64,000 nt of DNA from Armillaria gallica. Its lineage: Eukaryota > Basidiomycota > Agaricomycetes > Agaricales > Physalacriaceae. Location: contig JBANDB010000013.1 in assembly GCA_037576215.1 (NCBI GenBank), forward strand, positions 2,108,001-2,172,000, written 5' to 3'. Positions 48,668 through 59,475 of the stretch are shown here, piece by piece (position 1 is the stretch's first letter; every line of letters begins with the position of its first letter). The position numbers were made by a program, and so were the translations under genes. The notes under the pieces were generated by a model. It saw only the letters and a list, made by a program, of their open reading frames with translations, did not search any database and was not told the DNA's origin.

Positions 48668-49283
48668 CAGAGGACAATCTCATGAAGTTCAGTCACTAGT
48701 GGACTAATCTGGGCACAGACACCTAAGTCAGGTTAACTAGTCACATGGCAATCTTGAAGCAGGACTTAGAAATGAATTAGCAACAGATTAACCTTGTGGC
48801 AGATCTGACTAGTGCAATAGAGATCTATTGCAATCAGCACTAGTATAGCTGGGCTGTGCCTTTGATCATGATCAACAGCTGCTACAGGCACACTCATCTG
48901 GCTAGTTGTTTATCCTTGACACTAGTGGAGCATTGCCAAGCCAAGGACATGGAATACCACTGCTAGCAGAGCTCCTAGGCTCATTAGTCAGCAAGCGACC
49001 ATTTTTAGACCAACTATTGCATGATTATTCACTATTATTTGTAACTAGCCAAGAAATCCTTATCAATAGTATCCCTCTAGTCAGTTATTTATATCTTGAT
49101 CGTACCTTGTTTGTCAGTATATAAGTAGTAGAATAGGCGCACGCATGGCTGAGACAAGCTATCCCTGAAATGCCTGAATTCAATACATTAGTGATAAGTG
49201 TAGAGTTAGTGATAGGTTTAGTGTTGTTGGTGTTCATTGCCAGCCACTAGTCTGTTTGCCACTCACTGTTACCAAGCATATCA
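48668..49283 (+). mobile_element. ACTAGT-rich LTR-like repeat, copy R2, right half
   Basis: Resumes R2 at CAGAGGACAATCTC and follows R3 through TATATAAGTAGTAGAATAGG. It then skips about 430 bp present in R3, joining CTATCCCTG directly to AAATGCC, and ends ...CATATCA. This is therefore an internally deleted copy. Confidence 0.8.
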
Positions 49284-50360
49284 CCAGTTTCTAATAAGTG
49301 CAGGTATATAGTTCACACATGCAACTTGTTATCATCTTGGCCTGAAGCAAGGGCTTTACAACAAGATGATGCAAAAATACAAAAGCAATTGCGATTTAGT
49401 TCTTTGAGAATATGATATGCAGGTGGGGCTGTCTCAATAAAATAGTAACTGTTAATGATGGACCTTAGGTCACAGTTATATAGTGGCTATGTGATAAGTA
49501 TGGCATTACCAGTATAAAGATCACTTTTTACAACTTACAAGCACACAGAAAAATTGAAAGAGACTATTGAGACCTCTATCAATTGCTATTTAAGGCAACT
49601 AGTGACAACTCAAGGAAGCAATTTTACTGCTAGCAACCTTGATAAGTCCCTGTCACTTATCTAACACAACTGATCTGCCTCAATTCTGGATTCCTTTACT
49701 TTAATTTCTGTGTGTTGATTTAATGTTCCCAGATTCTTATGCTGACATTTTTTAGATTTTCTTCATAATGTGGGCCTGTCTTCAATCTGGTATGTGTGTC
49801 TGTCTTTTCATATACAATCCATTGTATCCTGACAATTCTGTTTTACATTGTGAAACTTGAAATACAAATAGATGCTGTTTGACTTAATTTTACCTGCTCT
49901 CATGTCACTGAATGCAGGAGGCGACTGACATCTGGTTCCACAACACTGGTTTTTTTCTTGTTTCAACTTCAGCTGGGGGAGGCTATAGCAGACATAAGAC
50001 TTGTACTGAATGATTTCAATGGGAGCCCATACCTATGCTTGGCACAAAAAGAAGAAGGCCTCTCCTGTTTGTGGGTGCCAGCTTACCTTCAGAACTGTGA
50101 AGCTATTGCCAAAATGTGATGGATACTTGGCTATCAGTGAACTTGGATGTTGTTTAGAATTTATAATTGCAATGAATAAAGGTTTTGTTCTTATCCATTA
50201 TCTTTTGGCATTTCTGTAGTGACATTCTGTAATCTATTACTCTCAATATACTCCTCCAAGATGTGCTTAGTCTGGACAGCTAATGTGATGATGCCAACAA
50301 TAGTACAAAAACTTTGGCTCATATCTCCTTGCAGTGCCTACTGCTATAATAACTTAAGTA
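49284..50360. other. AT-rich intergenic, no gene recognised
   Basis: Short ORFs only (for example 50,010-50,219) without recognisable motifs. Confidence 0.45.
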
Positions 50361-51644
50361 CTACTCTGTCCTTTCGACAACTTTTAAATGTTCATTTGAC
50401 TGCTCCTGTTGAGCTTCAATATCAGTTTCAAGGATGGCGCTCTCTATAGTGGATTTTTGGTAGCTTGTTGTGCCACATTCTGAACTTGCTGTCTGGAAAT
50501 GAAGTGATGACATAGTAGTTCCAGAGTCATTGTCATCATTGGGGCATGTATGTCCAGCTGCTACCCAACCAATAAGGAGTGTGGGTGCTACTCCCTACAT
50601 AAAGCATTTAATCAATAGCAAGAGAGTCTGAGGTCATGAACGCACCCTTGCAATAACAGCTATGATATCAAGGTAAAACTATCCAAAACTGTTGCAAATA
50701 AGCAATATCAAATATAGAATCAAAGATATTGAGTAAAGAGCTGAGGATTTAACTAGCACTTCAATGCAGCAGTGATAAACTCTCCATTGACCACCTGCTC
50801 CATGCTGAACTCTAGCAACAGTCAAAATGTGGTAAATGATAAGGAGGGTACACCATAATATTGTTGCAAGAACGCAGGATACATAGAGCATACGAAATAT
50901 TGTATTAAATATATTTTCATAGTTGTAATATGTTTTCATGATTTTTGACACTACACAGAATATGAGATACATTAAGAGAGTAGATGAGATTGGTTACTTA
51001 CCAGTTGCAGCAGTTAGAGAAAGTGTTGGAAATAGAACAATGGGCCAACGCTGTCCCCAAACTAACCAGCAGCACCAAATCTAGAGTTGAAATGATAATG
51101 AGTATCATGAGCTAATGTGAATAATTTTCATGGGGTTGCATGCACCATATATGTGTCTGTAATGATGGTACTTATAGAGGATGTAATACCCTCCATCACT
51201 ATAGTTGCTTGAGCCCTATTGTCAAACACCAAATATGCAGTCCAAAAGCTTTTCCCATTTTTAATGAATGCAGAGTGTGCATATGACCATTGGGCAGCAG
51301 AACTGATAGTAGTTAGACCATAGAGGAGAATGATAGCCACAATCAGGCCTTGTCGGGTCTGCCTATATTTATTGATGACTGTGTCATTTAAATTTAGCTT
51401 GGATGATGGCATAGTGGAGATATTTCTAGCTTACAAATATTTCACAAGGTGACAGCAAGAATGCCTGTATACATGCCTATCCCCATCATTGATTAGCACC
51501 TATATATGAAAATACAAAATAATGCTGCTCACCATGCAGTAGTGCATATAGAATCATTAAGTTCAAGTTAGCATTAAGTAATTGAAATATAACAGCTTTG
51601 CGATCATCAGTAAGATTTGATGGAATATCTGCTTGAGTCAACAT
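50361..51644 (-). pseudogene. Seven-TM membrane protein pseudogene, six exons
   Basis: Exons (minus) are 51644-51533, 51476-51435, 51378-51146, 51080-51002, 50950-50646 and 50594-50361, with introns of 51-65 nt. All phases fit and the sum is exactly 335 codons. Seven hydrophobic segments are visible, including LMILYALLHGMYTGILAV, GLIVAIILLYGLTTI, IVLFPTLSLTAAT, VSCVLATILWCTLLIIY, SALYSISLILYLILL and GVAPTLLIGWVAAG. I recognise it as a member of a mushroom multigene family of uncharacterised seven-TM plasma-membrane-type proteins (motifs MYTGILAVTLW and WCCWLVWGQRW). Damage: TGA at 51442-51444 right after LAVTL, where a Trp codon is expected, and TAG at 50679-50681. The ATG at 51,412 that opens a longer ORF lies inside an intron. 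One intron donor is a weak GTGCAT. Confidence 0.8.
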
Positions 51645-54600
51645 AGGAGAAAGTAAGTGTGATGGGGTAATATTTTGTGGAAATAATATACCAAACTCTC
51701 TATTATATAAAGGGCACTAGAGGTCTGTTTAGATGGAAAAAGATGGTCACTGAGGAATCTTAAGGGGAGACAAGGACAGGAGTCCTAAATGAGTTCATTG
51801 ATCCAGCCATCATAGGCCTTAGTATATTACACATATACCACAACTACCATACAACATCATAGAGGTGATAGTACAACTCACTACACCTTTATTAGCTGAG
51901 TCACATTAGTATCTCACAGCCTCCATCTAGATATGGAGTTATAATGAGAATCATGCATACAATCCTACAAGGCTTATATATTTTATTCTTTTTAAGCATC
52001 ATCTCACTTTTGATAATAATAGATTGAGTATATTTGAAGATACAGATACACATGCACATTGGTGGCAGAAGCTGACTGGCAAATTCTACTGTAGGACTCT
52101 AAAAATAGCACTTGATGGAAGCTAATGTAATGTTACTAATATGTGAATATGGCTATGGTAAGCATAAATGAAAATAGACTTTAGTTCAGCAAGCAATGAG
52201 GATCTATGTTGACAGAGAGCTCTTATAGCACTATAGATATGTTTAATGATAAATCTTGAAGAAAACAAGGATCAGTTAATGTATTCCAAGGAGACATTGC
52301 TGCTGAAGGTAAGACAAATCATGTTATGAATAGATATGTTCACTGCTGGGAGGGCTGCATAAAAAAGGAAGAGCTTGTAAATAACAAGTGAAAGAGTGGG
52401 AAAACACAAGAGAGAGATAATTATGATCTGATCACATAGTGGTGCATTATGGTATGCCCCTGTGTGCTAATAGAATAACAGTAATAATTAGTATTATATG
52501 TCAATACATCAATACAAACCTCAATATATAAGAGCATAGACAGATTTTAAAAAATCCTGCAGATTATAGTATCTATTATAAATGTGAATTTCCAAGTGGG
52601 AAAGGAGCATCAGAGCCTAAGGGACATGTTATTTCCTCATATATTAATACTTAATGATTGGTGATCCTACTGTTTTTTGGATTACAGAATCTGAACCCAA
52701 TAATCCTCTGTCTATAGGATGACCAGAACATTGAAATCTGAGGGTACTTCTTCTCATTTTCAAAAAGATCTGCTTATATCTCTTCCAATACATTTTAGAA
52801 CATCCTAAGCTGTTGCATACACTATTATACAATATATATCATGTATTCTATACCAGAATTACCTTTTCCAATGAACAGAAATGTGAGGTATAAGAAATTT
52901 CAGAGATTTTCACTATCATACTTTTTTATATATATTCTGAAGATCTGTATTATGTTTTTGAGGAGTTCTGGGTGATTTTAAGATCAAGAAATCCATTGGC
53001 AACAACTTCAAAGTTTTCCAAAGCACAGAAATGTGATTTTCTATATATGCTCCTCCTAAACTATTCTATCATTATTATGATCAAGACTGAGATCCCACAA
53101 ATGAAACCAAGAGTTGCTTAAGGGTTTTCAAGATCAAAAAATTCATTGGTAATATCCACAGACCAGTTCAATAGCTAGAAAACAAAATATACTTTATTTA
53201 CCTACTAGTTTCCTATTTTTCATCATGTTCTGGTGACTAAATATAGCATATAAAGACATATTCTAGGGTTTTAATAGTGTATAAATCAATTGTAAAGTCT
53301 CTAAAGCAATCTGATGTACATAGCACTATAAAAAATCAAATTTCCTGATTGCCCCTAGCTATAAAATGTGCCACATATACTGTAGAGGGGTTGTTTAGAG
53401 GTTTTCAATGTCAGGGAATTTATTGGTTAAGTTTTTAAAGCAATCCAATGCATGTAGTACCCCTCAAATGCAAATTTTCTGCTTATTTGCACTATTTTTC
53501 AATATTTTACCTTTTTTACTCACTCCCCAGAGCCCCCCTACCTCACCAGAGGGTTTGCTTTTATGTTATTTATATATATGCATATAATAGTACCATCCCC
53601 TAGCCTATCCAGTATTCAGAAACCACCCCAATCCCAGATTTGTCTGCAAATGGCCTGATATTAATGGTTAATCTTATCAATTGGCTGCACTCCCATACTA
53701 CATCCAGTCTCTTGAGGCTGAATCCAGCCTCCAGGGGCTTGGGAGAGGCAGGGTCAGCTTACTAATCTATAATATATTTTTAGAAGACCTCAAATTTTAA
53801 TTTTTAGCTTAAAACAGCAAGCAGGAGAGCTGGAATAAGGTCTACAAGCATTTTAAAGGCATTGAAAGCAACTTTTCCAAAAAGAAAAAAGTATGCAATA
53901 GTGGGTGAGAGGATAGGGGACTCTGACAATGAGCAGAGAGGAGGGTGGCAGTGCAATAGCTATCAAAAGAGAGGATGTGATGGTGTCCTGCTTTGGTGAC
54001 AGTGATAGAAATACATTATATAGATGGTCAGTCAGTTGACAGTCTGGATTTATCACTATGTCTGTCAATTGACAAAAATTGATATATCAGACCAAGACAT
54101 AGCATGGATGGTATTTACATCCATCCACATATTTTTGTTATTTAAAGAACTTTTGATTGAAATATGTAAAAAGAATTAAAAAAATAAGCTATCAGCATTA
54201 TTTTTTGAGCTTTATTAAATGGTAAATGAGGTTTTATATTCAAAGCACATTCATGATTTCAGAACTCAATTCAAATATAAAACTTTATTCACTATTGGAT
54301 GACTTTCCTTAATGGTTAGAAACATAGACCCAAATCTAAATCACCTGAAACATGTCATGCCGAGCAATGCCACTATAACAAATTGACTGGGTGCCTCAAT
54401 GTGTCGTGCTTTTGATAGGACATACCCTCTTCTAAATTTTAATCTAGACGACCCCTCAGACCCCCCCGTCTAGATCCAAATATACTTTCTAAACGATTTC
54501 TAAACACATTTGGCAACTGGTCTGAGCACAATCTTTATGTGATCTTGTTAGGATTCAAAGGCTGCACTTGAGAATCCACCTTCTTTGCGTCGTCTCCCAC

Positions 54601-54996
54601 CATCTACTCTTCATCCCAGCCCATCCACCCATATCAATTGTCATTTTATAATTCCGAGACCTGTAATCAGACTTTCTGTTCCTACTCCTGCCCAGATATT
54701 GCATTAAACCTCTTATAGGATGCCTATTTTCAATATTGGTACACCAGCACTGGCAACCACATCAAAAATGCCTGTCTTCCGCACTGCGTAGCCTCTATAG
54801 TCACTGTACCTCAATACTGGAATATTACTTAGCCATTTTAATCGCGCTTGGCCAGGCACAAGCTCAAAAAAAAATACATGTCAGATGCTGCTCTCATTGA
54901 AACAAACTCGGATATTGCACCACTGCTTTCACACAAAAGCTAACGCATAATGCGTGCGCCCATGGGCCTCCATGAAGGTATATAATCTCCTGTTGC
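51645..54996. other. AT-rich intergenic region
   Basis: No gene supported. Contains a ~140-bp tandem repeat (listed) and a 9-bp stem inverted repeat ATCTAGACG...CGTCTAGAT at 54,442-54,474. Confidence 0.5.
52830..53500. repeat. ~140-bp AT-rich tandem repeat, about five units
   Basis: Phrases like TTTTCCAANGNACAGAAATGTG or TTTAAAGCAATCCAATG recur near 52,866, 53,013, 53,160, 53,298 and 53,429. GGTTTTCAAGATCAAAAAAT-like phrases recur near 52,972, 53,124, 53,264 and 53,401. The period is 131-152 bp, and the units are strongly diverged and non-coding. Confidence 0.55.
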
Positions 54997-55074
54997 AGTG
55001 GTATGTCTTCCCATCCCATTTTACTGGACTATCTCGCACTTCTTTGCTTCTACAGCTTCCTCCGTGTTCTCCTC

Positions 55075-56961
55075 ATGTCTGAACCTAATGGTCAATACAG
55101 CCGTCATCCACCTGAGTATTCACGCGATGAATATGGTACTGAACATGTTAGGTACTCGCCTGATGGGTCCTGGGTCATGCTTGGGCCAAATAACGTGTCA
55201 AGTGCACAAGTAAATTCTTGTGACTGTATCTAGTTCACACTCGTCTCACAGCTTGCCTCCAGCTTCCTGATTTATCCAGTGGATCACAAACCAGTGGCCC
55301 ACTCCCCAGCTTTCAAGATACATTCTCAGACAGTCTTGGGTTTCCAAGGTCATCGCAAGTAAGCATGATCAATGTTACTGTCAATAATAATGCGTATTTA
55401 CTGGATTATTTGAAGATGACTCTGCCACCAGCTTTTGGAGACTCAAATCGAGCCTCGGGGTCCAATTACAATGAGGTATGTCCTTCTGTATACGTTTCTG
55501 AGCTTGTGATCACTTGGTGAAATGTACAGCAAATCCAAAAGCTCTTTGCTCCAAGCTTGCATGAGAATCTTGATCCCGCTCATGTTCCTTTACCTGAGGA
55601 CAGAGAAGAGGACTTCCCTCCAGCAAACAAACTCCTACTGACTGTCACACATCCTGCAGCAAAGGTTGCTGGCAGCCGTCACTCAGACCCCAAAGGCAAA
55701 TGGCAAGCAGACGGTTCACCTGCTCCTTCTTCTTCAAAGCCCATCAAGAAAGGAAGGCAAGCATTCCTGAGCTGCCTGTTCCCCAAGCCTGAAAAAAAAC
55801 GGGGAAGGAGAGAAGGAGCTGGCAATTATCACAGTGATGACCTTGATGCCCTGTGCGACATTCTTGAGGAGCGGCTCCCCCTTGGTGGTAAGGCATGGAA
55901 CTCAGCTACTGATGAATTCAATGCATGGGCTCAAGAAAATGGACATCCAACATGTGCAGCAAAGTCTCTTGAAGCAAAATTTAAACAGGTATGTCTCCAT
56001 CATTTTAAATATCTTTGATGGTTACTGATAGCTTGTATACACAGCTTGTCAAAACTAGCAAGCTGACTGGAGATGCAGAATGCCCTCCACATGTTGAGCA
56101 AGCTCATGAGATTGAAGATCTCATGAATGAGAAGGTGGGCTCTCGTGATCTTGACGACAAAGATATTGTTGATGTTGACAATGATCTCGAGAGCAGCGAT
56201 GAGAGAATATCCCTGTGAAAAAGAACACAACTGTAGTACAGCCTCAAGTTCAAGGTCCAGTTGCTCATCGTCCTGCCATTGATCACCTCAGGGTCAGTCA
56301 ATACTGGCCCTCATCAATGCAACAATGCACAAGACATTCTTCAAAATATCTCAAAGTAGAGTGCCCATTGTTTTCTGACATCAACTATCCTCTTACAAAA
56401 GCTGTAGTGTCTTGTCTCCAGATGCTCAGATGGCACAAAGTGAAGAATTCTCAACTTGCTCAATGCAGACCACCCAGATATTTACGCTGTCATCCCAGGT
56501 CCATATTTTGAGTGACTGCTATGCAGCTTCAGCATGACTTACAAGCTCTTTAGAACCATGACCTACAGAATTGCATTGACCGCCTTCAGTCTGACTTGGC
56601 AGCTGTGGAACAGGCACACAATGAGGCTGAGCATCGTGCTGATAGGGCTGAAATGATGAGCATGCTCCATGAGTCTTCTTGTGGGCATTGCATGACTTCA
56701 CCTCAACAAGACAATCATGTCTATCATGAAGTTCACTATTCGGATGGAGGATGTGCATGGCAGTGCATTGATCTTGATTCACCATCTGCTTATGATCTAC
56801 TGAGTGGCAATCTGGACAGCCCCAACACACGTCGCTATACAATTCATCCAGCAGATCATGATGAGGATGAAGCTCTGATTTGGCCATCCAGCCCTCCCGC
56901 TTCTTCTTCTAGTTCTTTCACTTCCACACAACAATCTGAGAATGAAGACAAGGATTACTAA
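55075..56961 (+). pseudogene. Myb/MADF-like partner gene of a PIF/Harbinger element
   Basis: Exons are 55075-55209, 55263-55358, 55416-55475, 55530-55988 and 56045 onward, with introns of 53-57 nt. The start MSEPNGQYSR is preferred over the upstream in-frame ATG at 55,003. The DNA-binding region follows a basic KKRGRREGAGNY stretch: DLDALCDILEERLPLG, AWNSATDEFNAW, CAAKSLEAKFKQ, LTGDAECPPHVEQAHEI, the trihelix/Myb-like pattern found in the second gene of Harbinger elements. After an acidic stretch, a coiled coil (near 56,520-56,670) and a Ser-rich tail end at 56961. Damage: a frame slip at ~56,214, where the frame continues as KKNTTVVQPQVQ, and a TAG near 56,554. In PIF/Harbinger elements such proteins help the transposase bind and enter the nucleus. 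Convergent with the transposase at 57,022. Confidence 0.65.
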
Positions 56962-57021
56962 TAGTAGATATATAGTCAAACATCTGTTTATCCCTACTCA
57001 ATTGAAGTCTCTAGTACACTT

Positions 57022-58330
57022 TTGTTACTCAGATGCAATGTTATAAAATCTAGAAACACAGTCATTCTTGTGCTGGTCCGAGAACAGAAGATTCTCAAAG
57101 CTTCGCCAAATTTCTTCCTGCCCATCATCCCTCCAAATTGGCATGTACACAGTTCGAATTTGATTGTATCCAATGGTGTGGGTCCTGTAATTGAAAAGAC
57201 AAATGCATACCTCTAATAGATCCCCTCGTAAATCTTTGTATTGAACAGGAAGTGGTACATGGAGCCATCCAAAGGACCCTTGCAATCCTTGATTGCCCCA
57301 CTCTGCAGTTTGTCAGTATGATAACAACTGCCTATCAAAAGCCATGAGTTGTTGATGCTCTTGATTATCTGCAGGAAGTCTTGTTCCATCTTTCACAGGT
57401 GCATGTATTCTGCCAGCAATCTGATCTGTGCCTCTTGGAAAAGCAGTGTTCAACAACAAGATAAAATCCATCTGGTGTTTGAGTGCATAGCTTGTAGATT
57501 TGCTTGGCTACCTGAGAGTCATGCCAACTGCCTGGAGCATTGAGTTTGCATGCAATGATCTCCCCTGAACTTTTCAGATCAGTACTAAGCTTATCATCAT
57601 TGTGACAACAAGTCATACCCATGGTGTTAAAAGCAAAGATGGAACTGACAAAATATTCATGCAGCCACCCATTGAAAGTTGCATTCTCAATCTCCTGATC
57701 AACTGAAGTCTGAACCAGAAGATTCAGTCATCTAATGAACCAAATGTGCTGGTGAGCAAGGGATGCCAAGTGAGAATAAGCATGTTGTTCTCTTCAAATT
57801 CTTCTCCTTCTGGCCACACAATCCTGGCATCCCCCAATTCCCAAAGTGAGTCTCGTAGGATGGTCAATGACCAAGTCAAATAGTGTGAGACTGTGGTTGG
57901 TATCAGTGCAAAAATCTCCACGAGGCTGATATCATACATAGTGGAGTTCAGGTAATGGAAAATGAGGCCTAAGGCACCAGTGGCATTGAGGGATCAGGCC
58001 CATAGACAAGGAACAGCAGTGGAGGGATTGTCAGCATGAGGAATGAGATTTGTGTTCCATCGATGGGCAAATCTGCCATCAAGAAGACAAGTAAAGGCTC
58101 TAACATCAAGGCCCATTATTGTGATGAAAGCCCTATCAGACTGGCTCTAAAAAATGGAGTGCCAGGGGTATTGGACCAGGGATTAGGGAGTAGTTCAGAC
58201 CATGTTAAGTAAAGACATGTTTCTTGATGTGCATTCAGCCCTCATTCTGCATGATTCTTCTGCTCCATATAGTATGAAACTGCCTGCTGCAGCAGCAAGA
58301 GTGTATTCTTGCTCCTTTGTATAGCAGCTT
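57022..58330 (-). pseudogene. PIF/Harbinger DDE transposase, multiply broken
   Basis: Reads leftward. Recognisable DDE_Tnp_4-type text in order: FITIMGLDVRAF, NATGALGLIFHYLNST, ISLVEIFALIPTTVSHYL, HPLLTSTFGSLDD, ENATFNGWLHE, IIACKLNAPGSWHDSQVA, TPDGFYLV, QTAEWG, GSFGWLHVPLP, NQIRTVYMPIW and ending SRFYNIASE. Breaks: TGA at 57994-57996 and 57313-57315 (both at Arg positions by family comparison), and frameshifts near 57,730, 57,455 and 58,150. The segment normally reading DTAF appears as NTAF, so a catalytic Asp may be lost. Role when intact: cut-and-paste transposition. With the plus-strand Myb-like gene it forms a convergent two-gene Harbinger element; its TIRs were not identified. Confidence 0.7.
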
Positions 58331-58547
58331 CTCCTCTAGGGTGAGGAGATGAAGTAAGAGCTGCTTGTCATTGCTGTACATGGCAGTCCATGTCTATATT
58401 CTCAAATCTAAATGTAGTTATGGTCTAGGACAATAAATCTAAATTATTTCCAGCCTCACACATCTGTGAGCTCAAACACCATCTTCTCAAGGTCTTGTAT
58501 CTAGGCTTAATAGATCTGATGCTTGCTTCAGCAAGGTTGAGGTGATA

Positions 58548-58895
58548 TTACAGTATCTCTTTTGGAGGGTACTTCCTCTATGTTCACATCAGTGGCCTCG
58601 TGGTATCCCTGTGAGGCACTGCTTCTATCTTTCAGATGTTTATACAGCTGTTATCATAGTATCCTTGAGAAGGTATCATTTTCAACTTCTTGATGCTCAC
58701 AGTGGGATACTGTAGTATCCTTTATGAGGTGTGACTTTTATCTTCATAGTGTTTGCATAGGTGGTGTTGTAACATCCTCTGTGAAGACCAGTACTATTCC
58801 TTAATGCTTATATAGGCAGCATCGTGGTATCCTCTATAAGGTACTGTTTCTATCATTGTCTTAATGCTCATATAGGTAGCAGTGTGGTACTGTTA
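58548..58895 (+). repeat. 56-bp minisatellite, about six units
   Basis: TATCC in the phrase GTGGTATCCTCTNTGAGG recurs at 58,604, 58,660, 58,716, ~58,772 and 58,828, intervals of 55-57 bp, with degraded units on both sides. Consensus parts include TTCTATCTT, TTAATGCTCATATAGG and CAGCNTNGTGG. The gypsy LTR begins inside the last unit. Confidence 0.75.
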
Positions 58896-59264
58896 GACCC
58901 AATGTCCAATCAAGAGTAAACAATGGCTGTATCATGTTTGTACAGTCACTGTTGAGTCTCATGATGAAAGGATGTTGGACTAAGTCTTGAGCGCTTAGCG
59001 AGAGTGAATGTGTTTTGGTATAGATTAACTTTAGCTCAAAGTTAGGGAATATACAGCTTGAGCTACACTACTTATATACTAAAGTGAGGGTTCTAATAAT
59101 AAGTGCACTGTGTAAGAAGAAGTAGAAACATGCACAAGATGAATGACAGTGACTGTATTGCGATGTCATGGCTCTGTGGAGTCATGGATCCTATGGATAA
59201 GATAAGGTAAACACCAAAGATAAGATAAGAGTGCTTGGATAAAGAAAATGAATAAATCGTAACA
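58891..59264 (-). mobile_element. 3' LTR of gypsy element
   Basis: 374 bp bounded by TGTTA at 58,891 and TAACA at 59,264, so in element orientation it begins TGTTACGATT and ends GGTCTAACA. It sits directly downstream of pol on the minus strand and next to a purine tract. The other LTR lies beyond the window, so the target duplication (GGTAC on this side) cannot be checked. Confidence 0.8.
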
Positions 59265-59278
59265 TTACCCCCTTGTTA
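59265..59278 (-). other. Polypurine tract of gypsy element
   Basis: On the minus strand AACAAGGGGGTAA immediately precedes the LTR. This is the expected primer site for plus-strand DNA synthesis. Confidence 0.7.
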
Positions 59279-59475
59279 AGGCAGGCATCCTGACTGCTGT
59301 TATGGTCTGCTCCAGTCATTTTTGAAGTCCTCTTGGTACATTCCTCTGGCTTCTCCTGCATACCCATCATCATCCCAGTCTGTATTTATCTCCCAGTATT
59401 TGTTGATTAATGGGGTCAGACTTGGAAGTTCCTCTTCAAGATATCACCACTCGATGGCTGGGCTGGGAAGTTTAA

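Noticed and set aside
51128..51412. ORF starting at the ATG at 51,412
   Set aside because: The ATG falls inside a 56-nt intron of the seven-TM pseudogene; splicing gives a better start at 51,644 and consistent phases.
54442..54474. Hairpin ATCTAGACG/CGTCTAGAT as a terminator
   Set aside because: It is a perfect 9-bp stem but lies far from any gene end, and intrinsic terminators are not expected in fungal nuclear genes.
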